Assembly: GCF_001723175.1 (NCBI RefSeq)
Contig: NC_064655.1
Location: forward strand, 2,728,001-2,792,000
Origin: Penicillium oxalicum
Lineage: Eukaryota; Ascomycota; Eurotiomycetes; Eurotiales; Aspergillaceae
DNA length: 64,000 nt
Direction of reading: 5' to 3'
In this document: in pieces, positions 35,886 to 46,808 of the stretch
Position numbering within the stretch: position 1 is the first letter of the stretch
How the letters are laid out: every line of letters begins with the position of its first letter
Position numbers and translations under genes: made by a program
Notes under the pieces: model-generated
The model's input: only the letters and a program-made list of their open reading frames with translations
Told to the model about the DNA's origin: nothing
The model's database searches: none

Positions 35886-37269
35886 ATGGGGAAAGGTCTG
35901 AGCGAGTGTGCGATGACCTTGGAACGATCATCTGTTCTGATTCTTGAGGTGTCAGGGATTTCTTTCTCTCTGACATGATGATGGTGGAATGCACTCTTTT
36001 GACGCTATCTGAGAAATCGCCACAACATCAATCTCTGAGAACCTATGCGTTCGAGGAGATTCTGCAATTGCTTAAATAGTCTCTTGAATTACAAAAAAAT
36101 TAAATGACTCTGCCATTGCACTTCCTGGATTAAAACAATACTGTTCTATTTTGAAGGAAACATGTTACATCATGGGCTCTTCTTTGCGAGTTTGTCATTA
36201 AAGTCAAGACGACTGTAAGTCTCCGCGAATTCGTTGACACATCGCGGTAGAGGGAGGCGGCCGTCGTTGGTTGAAATTACGGGCGGACGAGAGACCCCCT
36301 GGATCATCAAGAATTGCTCGACGTGCCTCGCTGACGAACAACTTTATTGGCGCCAGATTTCTGTTAGCGTATGTGTTGACAGGACATAGCGCCGCAAGGT
36401 ACACATACCTCGGCGCTACCGAGACCCTCGACGACTTTGATGGGCGAATTGTCGAGATGTCTTGAGCTCGGCTGACCAATTGTGGCGTGTAGTCAGATGT
36501 TGCAAGGCTCTGATTCGAGGAGATGAGCAATCCAGTGGATCGGCAGAAATTCAGCACCGCCACGTTTACATCAGAAATATACTTTCTGCTCCATGAGCCA
36601 CAGGTCACATGATCGCTGCAGGTTTTGTGGACGCGCTGGCAGTGGACGGGGGCAGTATGAAGTGGATTCACTTTCCAAGAATAACTCAGCTGAGCGTCAT
36701 ACAGTAGCCCCGGGTGAACCTGAACCAAAGTTGATTGACAAGTTCATTTTGATTTCCTTTTTCCTACATCCGATGAACTCACAACCGTCTTTGTGCGTTC
36801 GTCTTGATCTTCCGGCCCACGCTCGCGCAATCACTCGGTGCGGTCATCCCCTCACAGTTCGAAAGGCCGAGAGACCCTGCGTCGCGTGGCTCAAATTTCT
36901 CAGCCCAAGCCCGAACCCCGCCGTCAATTGACCCTAACGCCGCTGCCTACTGCGCTACTCCGGAGTCGCTTTTCGTGCCCGCCTGACGCCCCGTCACGTT
37001 CCTGGCGCATCCAATCGCTCGACCGGGCGCAGACACGGAACTTTTCTTCGTCTACCAACACCCTCGGCTGACTCTGACCGTTGGCTCTCTTGTACCCTGC
37101 GCTCTGATCTTAATCAGTCAGGTGCCGATATCTTTGCCACCCCGGTGCATAAGGCTGATCAGCCCCGCCGTGGGTAAATTCATCGTCACGGCTCATTACA
37201 TACGCAAAGCAGGGCCAACCTGAGGATCTCGATCTCTCAACCACACAGCCACCCGTTGTTGGCGACGAT
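35886..37269. other. Intergenic sequence upstream of the patatin-like gene
   Basis: No supportable gene. It should contain the MOSC 3' untranslated region on the left and the patatin-like gene promoter on the right. Confidence 0.5.
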
Positions 37270-39299
37270 ATGGACGAAGTCAATCTGCGTCGCAAGGACA
37301 CCACCAAGGGTCCGCCGCTGCGGATTCTATCGCTCGGTAAGTGTGGTCGCGTCAAATGCGCCTCTTCGCAACTCAGCCCCAGGCAAAAATGTGCTGACGC
37401 TCAAGACAGATGGAGGCGGCGTTCGCGGCTACTCCATGCTCATTATCCTTCAGGAACTCATGTACCGAACATATGTGGAATGCGAGGGCAAACCTCCTCG
37501 TCGCGATCAGATTCCCAAGCCGTGCGACCACTTTGATCTCATTGCCGGCACGGGTACCGGCGGCCTGATTGCGATCATGCTCGGTCGTCTTCGCTTGGAC
37601 CTTGAGACCTGCAAAGAAGTCTACGTGCGTATGACGAGGAAGGTTTTTGAAACAGACAAGACAATCGCCGGTATTCCTTATCGTTCAACGCTGTTCAAGG
37701 CATCAAAGCTAGAGGAGGCCATTCGGGAATGCGTGCGCGAGCACACCATCTTTGAAGGGGAGGGCAACGATCAGCCCAACAGCAGGCCGGATCCTCGCGC
37801 ATCCATGGCAAGCCTTCCATACAGTCCGGGCTCCGTGCCACAAAGATCCGTGAGCCGTGGTAGTTTCAGCACATCGGGAATGTCTCATCCGCAGAGTCCG
37901 ATCAGTCATCGAGGCTCGACTTTTTTGAATGGTCTGCGCTGGGGGAATCCGGAGGCTTTGCTCTACGACAATCGAGAATTCCGAACCAAAACGTGAGTCC
38001 CTCTCTCATTCTCCAGAATGCTGTGGTCTGCTGAAAAGATACTAATCGACACGCAGTGCTGTGACTGCGATCTACAAGGGTACACGTCGTGGTGGATCGG
38101 CGGTGCTCCTTCGTTCCTACGATTCTCGTCGAGAACCTCCCCCCGAGTTCGACTGTACCATCTGGCAAGCTGGCCGGGCCACCTCCGCTACGGGACTTGC
38201 CTTTAAGCCCATCCAAATTGGACAACATGTGTTTATCGACGAGGGTCCTGGTACCTACAACCCCTCTCCACAGATTCTCGAAGAGGCGGTCGTCAACGAA
38301 TGGCCTGGTCGCGAAGTTGGCGTCTTTGTCAGCGTTGGAACCGGCCGAAGACCACCTGGCACCAATAATCGACAGCACGAGTGGTGGGAGGACTTTTTTG
38401 GATCCGCGACCGGCACCTTTGCGGAAGCGCGGCGCCGCTTGATCTCCAAGATTGAAGGCTGCGAGGCCATCCATCAAGAAATGCTCAAGGATACGCTGGC
38501 CAAGCGTGGGGTACCCAAGGATAACTACTACCGGTTCAATGTTGAGGTGGGTGTCGGCGAGTTCGGCATGAACGAGTGGAATCGCCTGGCCGACATTAGT
38601 ACCAACACGCGACAATATCTGGCCAAGGAAGAGGTGAAGAAGATGATTCTTGATTCAAGTGTCAAGTTTGCCAAGATTGATCGCATGAACAAGCGCCTTG
38701 CCCAGCATGCGGCCGCGGGAGGTGATCGGGACGACTTGTCCTTTGACATGGAGCGCGAGGAGATCACGGTGCACTCTCGCACTCCATCCTATTCGGTGCC
38801 TCCCCCTAACCATTTCGCCGTGGAACTGCCCGCATCTCCCGTGGATGCCCCTTCTCAAACGCAGATGCAGCCTCCCTCGCAACGCCCAACATCCGTGGTC
38901 GTGACTGCGCCTCCGGCAGAGGATGCGCTACCAGCTCACTCAACCCCCCAGGACGGCCCATTATCCCCAGGGTGGCAGTCTAGTGGGGAGACGGGCGGCT
39001 TCCTTGCGAGTCACGAGGCCAGCCGACCGAGTTCGTCACAGCAGGAGTCTTCTGGACGCCCCGTTGACCCGTTCCCTGCTTACAATATTTCCCCATTGAA
39101 CACCATGCCGCCGCCTATCCCTCCCAAAACTCCCATCCCTTACCCTCCGACCGACGATACCGGCGTGTCGATGCCCGCGCCACTGTTTTCCCAGCCTCAC
39201 GTCCCTCTGTCCAGCGGGAAAGTGCGGCCTCCTTATCCCGTGGATGAGCCTCCACCGGTGGTCAACCGGCAGCGCAAGCCTAGTTTTCACGTGCGATGA
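37270..39299 (+). CDS. Patatin-like phospholipase-fold protein lacking the usual nucleophile serine
   Basis: Three exons, 37270-37336, 37410-37992 and 38057-39299, all GT-AG; the product is 630 residues. The N-terminal half is a patatin domain: RILSLDGGGVRGYS supplies the oxyanion-hole glycines (residues 23-29) and DHFDLIAGTGTGGLIAIMLG is the nucleophile-elbow region. Family knowledge: the elbow is normally GxSxG with Ser as nucleophile. Here residues 69-73 are G-T-G-T-G, with Gly at the serine position. The second dyad motif, normally DGG or DGA, reads D-E-G at 278-280 (VFIDEGPGTYNPS). A Ser/Pro-rich loop (about 150-200) interrupts the fold, and the last 200 residues are Pro/Ser-rich and probably disordered. 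It may be a pseudoenzyme or use unusual chemistry. The family call is firm; activity is doubtful. Confidence 0.92.
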
Positions 39300-42018
39300 G
39301 CGATGAGCGATGAGATATGACGAGGGGTTTACACTGCACCCAGCGCGAACGGGTTCTTGAGGAAGTTTTGTCCTCTCTCATCTCATTTTGAAGCCGTTTT
39401 CTTATGTCTCTGATGCCTTGCCTTTTGTCTTCCTTTTTATTTCTTATCATTTCTTCCATTCGATACCCTTCATTCGGCATGGTGAATAGGACCCGAGGGC
39501 TGGACGACTGCCCGCTCTATGCCTGGTTGCTCTTTGCTTTATTTATTATTATATGTCCCCCCTCTGCGGGTCAGGTATCTCTGCAATCTGGGGAGCCACG
39601 AAGATCAATTAAAATCATCAGTCACTTTCCTTTGTCTTGTGAGACCATTCGCCGTAGTTATTCCCTAAGGAGGGTTTTGGGGGTACCTCACATCATCGGA
39701 CATCGCACTCTGCCGCACCCTTTTTGCGCGAGTTTGCTAGGGTGTTCCTCCACGACCAGCAAGGATTCTGGTGCATCGCATTCATCTTGTCTGGCAGATT
39801 TCACGTTGGCGGGGGGAGAGGGGCACGTGGCGTCACTTTTCTTTCCGACATTGTCTTAGTACCTAGGGCCGAAAATAGATGGATCAATACTGTACCTGAT
39901 GTATTGTACATACCATCGCTCCAGCCACACCCAGTCGCACACAACCCCGACTAACAGATACCTATTGATTAGGACCCGCAACGACCATGATCCTACACTC
40001 TGTATTCGAACACGAGGATAGTGCTGTAGTTAGTCAACTCCAATCCCTGAGTCTTTGCATCCGATGTCGATTAATACAAATTTTTCTGAACAACTCAACG
40101 AAAATAATCACGGCACTTTTTTGGTGCCTAGTCTTCTTCAAAAGATGGGTTTCATCGCAGCCTACGGTCAGCAGGTGGATTCTTCATAGACATCCTGCGC
40201 ATCGCAATGCGTACATCTCAGCATCACCCTGTCTCGTATACTAATGAGTACGGTATTTGTGTTCATAACTTGTACATGAATCGAGGCGCAAGCCGAGTGG
40301 CGACTGGTGACTGGTGACACCTTGCGAGCGGGACTAGGCACGAACAATATGAATGTCTCAATGTGGCCCCGTGCTGTCGGGAGTGTTGACTTTGCCTGTC
40401 TGCCTAGATTACTTGGGATCACTGTTGTCTTGTTTATCCTTCTCTTACGGGTAGAGGTCATGATAGTGATACATACAAGTACTGTAGCTGGTGGCATGTG
40501 CTGCTTAAAAGGTACTGTAGAATCTGCAAAATTAAAATTAGTTGGGCAGCGCGCGCGGATATTTTGATTAGCTGCATCTGACTGGATTTGCTGTCCCCGC
40601 TCATCCACGGATACAAAGAGCGCGAGGAGTCTGCAGGAGATGCTCGTTGGTCGATCGGGTGGACTGCCCCTGTCGAGCTTGTCGAGCTTGTCCATGTCCG
40701 TGTCTGAAGTAAAGCCAATCAGATTGTGGGTGCGAGACGGTTGATACTCGCGATTACAGAGGCAGCCACTCGCAGTCTCGACGGTACTTGAGAGACTTCA
40801 TTCCCTCACACTGGGTGCAGTGGTGACTTGGTTACCAGTAACAGTGTATAATTTTGTAGTTTATCTCGCTTTACACGAAATGGAGAGAAGCAGTCCCCAT
40901 GATCATTTCATGAGGAATCTCTGCTAGACATACACGTCAGCTCATCATTTCAGAGGCCATCTGACTGGAGTTCTTGGCAGTGTGTCGCGTCTCGATAGAT
41001 CTCTCGAGATACCCACCCGGTACTTTGACAGGAGAGTCCAGACGACTCCTCACCATTTGAGACTGTCTCTGAGAATCCGTTATGCACGAGGGTTGTGGTT
41101 GTGTATACCACAGGTGCTGCTCAAGTGTACAATCATCCAAGCATCCACGTAACTTGCATGTATGAAGCACGTACCGTTGAGACTCCTCGAGGGCGTCCAG
41201 TGGGGCCCTTTCTCCACTTTTCTGTTTTGGGTGACGAGTGGCTCCCCACAGCCCGACCCCCAGCCTCTCTTGTTTTCTGCCTTTTCCCCTTTTTCATCAT
41301 CACACCAGACTTTATTTGGGTGGGACGATTGGTTCCTATGACACGTTTGTTGACATTGGCCTCTTTTTTTTCCCTCCTCCCTTCTCTCTCTCTCTCATTC
41401 ACACCCTTTCCCTGCCTTTCGTTCTCTGGCGACTTCATTGAGAATCCTGCGTGTCGGACAAGCAACTGCAGTCCGGCCTCTTATCGGGATTCCTCGCCTC
41501 GGTCGCGGGCCGTCTCATGCATCGCCACTCAAGGGTCCCATCCGCACGCTGATCGGCTCGCCGCATTCCTTCTCGGCGGTATTTGGTCTTTCAGACAAAC
41601 AGTCCGGGCCATCATTTTCCAGAAGCATTCCTCACCCATCACTCGGAACCATCCAAAGTCAGTGCTAAGCCTTCGCTACATCATCGAGGAACGCAAAGAC
41701 ACCTGATCATCTCTCAACGTCGCATGTATCCGGGAAGGGACTTGAGGCTCGCATTATCCGTTGACGATTAAGCGCCCGTCCAACTGCAATTCGCCCGACC
41801 TCTGTGTTTCAACTTAGTCGCCAGATATCATCCTGTGAACAACTTCGCCCGGTTTCCTTCGCACCCCTCCATATTTCTCTTGGATCCTCCTCTCTCTCTC
41901 TCTCCCTCTTACCAGCGCCTCTTCGTCCCACTGCTGGTCAGTGCGGCTGGTCCAGAAAAAAAAAGAGACACTCGCTGGAAGAAAATCCATCGTCCTCTCA
42001 GCCCAACATCCGCCCAGT
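39300..42018. other. Intergenic sequence upstream of the NIPA-type transporter gene
   Basis: About 2.7 kb with no supportable gene. The right end (about 41200-42018) is C/T-rich on the + strand and looks like promoter and leader DNA of the downstream gene. Confidence 0.5.
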
Positions 42019-44583
42019 ATGGATCCTCATGCGAGTTTGTATCATGCCACACAATTAGTGGCGCGCGCCGAGGCCACGGGTCGACCACCTGTCTACAAGG
42101 CCGTCGGTGTCTCTCTGGCGGTTGCCTCGGGTGTCTTCATCGGCATCTCATTTGTGATCAAGAAAATTGGCCTGCTCAAAGCCAATGTGAAATACAATGA
42201 AGAGGCAGGTGAGGGTTACGGATACTTGAAAAACGCCTGGTGGTGGTTGGGAATGACGCTCATGATTTTGGGCGAGATCTGCAACTTTGTCGCATACGCC
42301 TTTGTTGATGCAATCCTCGTCACCCCGCTTGGTGCCCTGTCCGTGGTGATCACCACAATTCTGTCGGCTATCTTCCTCAAGGAACGACTCAGTTTCGTCG
42401 GCAAAGTCGGCTGTTTCTCCTGCATCATCGGCTCCGTGGTGATTGCGATGAATGCCCCAGAGCAGTCTTCGGTCAGTGATATCCAGGGAATGCAGAAGTT
42501 TGTCATTGCTCCGGGTTTCCTCGTGTACACCGGTGTCATCCTGATCGGGGCTGCAGTCACTGCGATCTGGGTAGGACCACGGTATGGCAAGAAGAGCATG
42601 TTCGTCTACATCAGCATTTGCAGCATGGTGGGTGGACTGAGTGTCGTGGCAACCCAAGGGCTTGGCTCAGCCATTCTGGCCCAGATTCGAGGCGAGTCGC
42701 AGTTCAAGCACTGGTTTCTCTACGTGCTGCTCGTCTTTGTAGTCTGCACTTTGCTGACTGAGATTATCTACCTCAACGTACGGACTCCTTCGCTTTCCTT
42801 TTTTTTTGTTCATCTTTCTTCCTCTCTCGGGGGTTGCGTGATAAATATACTGACTCTGCCCATACAGAAAGCTCTGAATTTGTTCAACGCCGCTCTAGTG
42901 ACGCCCACGTATTACGTCATGTTCACAAGTGCGACAATAATCACGTCGGCAATCCTGTTCCAAGGCTTTTCAGGAAGTGGCATCCAGATCGCGACCGTGA
43001 TCATGGGCTTTTTGCAAATCTGCGCTGGCGTGGTTTTGCTACAACTGTCCAAATCTGCCAAGGATGTACCTGATGCGGCCGTGTTCAAAGGTGACCTGGA
43101 TCAGATTCGCGAGGTGGCTGCACAGGAAGAGCCCGAATTCGAGCCCAAGGCCGATTCCATTCGTGGTGCGGCCTCGATTCTGCGCCGCATTTCGACGACT
43201 CGCCGGGAACATGAACATGATGAGGTGCGGCGGTTCGCGCATGAGAAACAGGAGGACTACCTGAGACCGCCCGGTGAAAATGAAATTATCGAGTGGGATG
43301 GTATTCGACGACGCAGGACCGTTGTTGGTGAAGGTCCTTCCATGTCTCGTCCACGGACTCCTCGCACTCCTTCCGTAAAGCAGACAGTTCCCCCTTTGCC
43401 ACCTCTGGGGATGTCGCGATTCCCTGATCATGACGAAGAGACTGAAAACCATGCTGGTGCAAAGCCGAATGGGCCCAACTTTCTCGCCAGCGTTCTCCAA
43501 TCCGGCGGTTGGTTATCGGTGCACAGATCTGACGAGAAGGATTTTGCCGATACCGATGCAACCGAGATGACAACCCGTAACGGCGGCGTCGACACCGAAT
43601 ACCATGGTGCCGGCGGTAGCCTTGAACCTCCAGTTCGACTTGGGGGCCGTGAGCGAAGCGACACGCCACGCTCGATTGCCTGGGCGGACGAGAAGGGCGA
43701 CAACAGCCGGCCCCAGTCGCACCACACCATCGAACCCCCTTACGCCGCACGTCGTCAATTCTCCTTCAACAGCATGTTCAATCGTCGCAAGGCGCAAAGT
43801 CAACCGCCATCCCCCAAACGCGTCCAGAGCCCACCACGAGGAATCCTGCGCCGTCACCACGGTGTTGACGGGGACGTCCGCAAGTCGGCCACCGAGGAAG
43901 AGCAGCTCGGCCTCGTTCGCGGAGATTCGCGTACCGCGGAAGAAACCCTCGGTGAGAAATTAGAAAGATGGTCGAGCTCCGATTCCGATTCCGCTGAAGG
44001 CCGACATCCACAAGCGATTGTCACCCACCCGCGACCATTGCCTTCGGGTCGACCCCACGGCGATTCCGTCTCGAGCATGTCCACGTCCGCATTCCCACCG
44101 TACGAAGACCACCACGCCGTATACGCACAGGCCGGCAATGTTTCAAACCCATACTATCTTCCCCACAATCGACAATCCACCGCCTCACCAGAGCACATGA
44201 ACGAACACGATGGCTATGAATATGAATACCCTCGCTCGAGAGCCAGGACCAATTCTTCGTCGCACATGAGAGCTCCGCCACCCGCACAGTCATCTTTCTC
44301 GACCCATCGTCACCCAAATCCACTTCCACCACTGCCAGACCATGCTCCGCTTACCTTGGAGGAAAGTGTGCGATCAGTCTCGAACGAGTCTTCAGGAACA
44401 GGGGCCGTATCGATTTCCTCGACTGAAGCTCGTGATGACGACAACACCACATACCCGACTGTTTCGGCAACGGCAACGAGTCCAAGTGGCCAGCTGGGTG
44501 GATGGCGACGACACATGTCCGAGACAGATAAGGGGGAAGAAGAGGAAGTGCATCAGAAAGGCAAAAAAGGGGCTTTCCTTTGA
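42019..44583 (+). CDS. NIPA/DUF803-type magnesium transporter with long cytoplasmic tail
   Basis: Two exons, 42019-42777 and 42868-44583; the product is 824 residues. The 90-base intron (GTACGG to CATACAG) is a multiple of three without a stop, but removing it joins IIYLN to KALNLFNAALVTPTYY, matching the family. NIPA proteins carry Mg2+ across membranes. Roughly the first 360 residues hold about nine hydrophobic segments: the SLAVASGVFIGISFVIKK segment first, then AWWWLGMTLMILGE, the FVDAILVTPLGALSVV stretch typical of NIPA, AIFLKERLSF, and later YYVMFTSATIITSAILF. The remaining 460 or so residues are hydrophilic, Arg/Ser/Pro/Glu-rich and probably cytosolic and disordered, unusually long compared with animal NIPA proteins. 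I chose the ATG at 42019 because it gives the normal N-terminus. Confidence 0.92.
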   Translation: MDPHASLYHATQLVARAEATGRPPVYKAVGVSLAVASGVFIGISFVIKKIGLLKANVKYNEEAGEGYGYLKNAWWWLGMTLMILGEICNFVAYAFVDAILVTPLGALSVVITTILSAIFLKERLSFVGKVGCFSCIIGSVVIAMNAPEQSSVSDIQGMQKFVIAPGFLVYTGVILIGAAVTAIWVGPRYGKKSMFVYISICSMVGGLSVVATQGLGSAILAQIRGESQFKHWFLYVLLVFVVCTLLTEIIYLNVRTPSLSFFFVHLSSSLGGCVINILTLPIQKALNLFNAALVTPTYYVMFTSATIITSAILFQGFSGSGIQIATVIMGFLQICAGVVLLQLSKSAKDVPDAAVFKGDLDQIREVAAQEEPEFEPKADSIRGAASILRRISTTRREHEHDEVRRFAHEKQEDYLRPPGENEIIEWDGIRRRRTVVGEGPSMSRPRTPRTPSVKQTVPPLPPLGMSRFPDHDEETENHAGAKPNGPNFLASVLQSGGWLSVHRSDEKDFADTDATEMTTRNGGVDTEYHGAGGSLEPPVRLGGRERSDTPRSIAWADEKGDNSRPQSHHTIEPPYAARRQFSFNSMFNRRKAQSQPPSPKRVQSPPRGILRRHHGVDGDVRKSATEEEQLGLVRGDSRTAEETLGEKLERWSSSDSDSAEGRHPQAIVTHPRPLPSGRPHGDSVSSMSTSAFPPYEDHHAVYAQAGNVSNPYYLPHNRQSTASPEHMNEHDGYEYEYPRSRARTNSSSHMRAPPPAQSSFSTHRHPNPLPPLPDHAPLTLEESVRSVSNESSGTGAVSISSTEARDDDNTTYPTVSATATSPSGQLGGWRRHMSETDKGEEEEVHQKGKKGAFL

Positions 44584-45511
44584 ATCAAAGCGCTGTTCCT
44601 CCATTTCCAATGGAACGAGAGGAAACTCCGAGCTCTCGAAACTTGGGTGTTTTTTTTTCTTTCTTTCTTCTTTCTTGCTCTCCTTCCCATCTTTCTTACA
44701 CGGTTCTGTTCTCGTTGCTTTGCAGAAGCGAGAAACCATGTTTCCCTTTTGGGATGTTTTTCCACGAACGCTCTTATTCCACTTGCTTGTGGTCTTTTGA
44801 ATGTATCTTGAGCGAGATTGCTTGGTGTTTGGCCCTCTCGTAGGATCTGCTCATCGGGGATCTGGTCTTCTTTTTTGTTTCTTGACTTTTTGATTTTTTT
44901 GATTTTTTTTGGTCTATGTTCCTAGCTGGAGTCTCACATTGGATCGGCGGACGGTAGACCGTGTACAAATAAAGGCTTGTCGAACAGGTCTATGCCACGA
45001 TACATGAATTAATGGATTATGATTTGAGATGTGATGATGAATTTGTGAACATCGATTGATGTAAACTTGTCGGTTATTATCAAGCTTCATGTTTATATTT
45101 AGCGTCTTGATGCTTTCTCCCTCTCTCTTTCTCGAGAAGGGTATAAAACAACCTAAATAGAGGCACACTCGCAAAAAAAAAGAAAACAGCCCAGAATCTG
45201 CTCCCATCAAAGAAAGCATAACAAGACAAGACTAATGCAGTGAAACTCTCTTCTATCCAGACGCCAGTACCATGTATCATAGACGTCATCAAATGGAGAC
45301 ATGGAGATCATCACGCGAACAACTTCACGACCCGCCCCCATTGCAATAACCAAGCTCCTGAACCTCGTCGAATATGTGATGCGTTCCCTCAGTCCATATG
45401 CCGGGGGGGGGGGGGGGGGGGGGGAGATAGATGGATATCAAGTCTGGTGGGCCCAAGTTGTCATGTAAAAAAAAAAGAAAAGAAAAATCCAGACTATCCC
45501 ATTTTGAAATC
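44584..45511. other. Convergent 3' intergenic region
   Basis: This separates the 3' ends of the transporter (+) and BRCT (-) genes and should contain both untranslated tails. T-rich and CT-rich strings occur near 44648-44700. A long G-run lies at 45403-45424. No gene is seen. Confidence 0.5.
45403..45424. repeat. Poly-G run
   Basis: Twenty-two consecutive G on the + strand in the convergent intergenic region. The exact length is doubtful because such runs are hard to sequence. Confidence 0.85.
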
Positions 45512-46808
45512 TCATCCTTTTCCCAACATGACAGACACGCTTCGTTGGCCCTTGGGGGCGATACTCATGACGGCAAATTTTGATTCGGCAAGTCGTTTGC
45601 CAGCTTTGAGACTTTCGAGGACCCTGTTTTGAAGAAGGGAGAAAAAAAGGGGGATGGGAACGAGGTTAGCCGTTGATTGAAACCATCAAGATTGATTTTT
45701 TGACATTTGTCAAGATGTTGTGGAAGAGGTTCTCGACATCCTCTTTGGCTCGACATGGTGGATGAAACAAAAAAAAGAAAAAAAAAACTCACCAGTCAAC
45801 TCCAACAATCCTTACACCTTTCCATCCGCCTCGTTCAATTTCCCCCTGCAACTTTCGCGCCGCAAGACCGCCGCCACATCCCTGGCCTGCTACTCCGGGT
45901 TGACCGATGATGATATGGGAGACGCTCCTTCGGGCCATGGCAATGGCTACGGTTGCACCATTTTCGGCGAGGAGGGACTTGAGCTTGTGGTCGGAGATTT
46001 GAGGCAAGGTTGAGCCGTTGATGTAGATGGTTGTTCCGTGGAAGATTTTCGAGGAAGGAGGGTGGGTTTTGTCGTTGGCTCGTATGGAGGAGGGTATAGA
46101 AGGGCTGAAAAGTGGATTTGACAGATTCGTCAAGAGGTTTTGAGGCTTGATGTGTGATTTGGACTCATGATCTGGTGGTGGTGGCGGTAATGCTGGCGAT
46201 GCAGTTGTCGTCGAAACGGAAATCTCCGCGGGACGATCGATCACGACACTTTCCACATCATCAAACATTCTCGGTTTCTTTCTCTTCTTCTCACCGAGCT
46301 GCTCTTTGGCTTCCGGAACGATCGTCTGATCTCTCTCATTCGCGTCCTTGACCTCTTTGATCTCATCTTCATCAAACATCCTCTTCTTCCCAGCCTGCCC
46401 ATCCCCACCACCACCAGACTTCCTCTTCCCAACCCCCATAAAACACCGAATATCTCTCACCCCCAACTCCAACCTCTTCGCCTCCTCATCCGAAATCCAC
46501 TCCCACTTGCCTCTCCCCTCCTTCCCAGCCGCATCAACGACCATGCTCATCGTCTCATCATTCCCTCCAACTCTCCAATCCCCTCCTCCATCGCACCCGT
46601 CCTGCGCAAAATCCGCATCCCCTAATACTCCCAGTTTCTCATGCGTGCACTCCTCCCCGCCAAACTGCTGTTTCAACTTAGCAATGCGCGTGTCACGCCA
46701 TCGCGTCGTGCCGAGATATCCACTATCCGCGCGCTGGTGGCCCGATGAAGCCGAGTTCCACGGATCAAAGACACGGTGGTTCTTGGGTGAAAGAGAGCGC
46801 TTTTGCAT
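45512..46808 (-). CDS. BRCT-domain protein
   Basis: Two exons on the minus strand, 46808-45793 and 45623-45512, with a GTGAGT donor; the product is 375 residues. The N-terminal half is charged and low-complexity, with K/R patches such as EKKRKKPRMF that could be nuclear localisation signals. The C-terminal 110 residues form a BRCT domain: IFHGTTIYINGSTLPQ, KLKSLLAENGATVA, SVSHIIIGQ, then VRIVGVDWVLESLKAGKRL with the hallmark tryptophan. The intron splits that tryptophan codon. BRCT domains bind phosphopeptides or other BRCTs in DNA repair and checkpoints. The layout resembles the single N-terminal BRCT of Rev1, but no polymerase follows, so I do not name it. The neighbourhood offers no clue about a partner. 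Confidence 0.85.
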
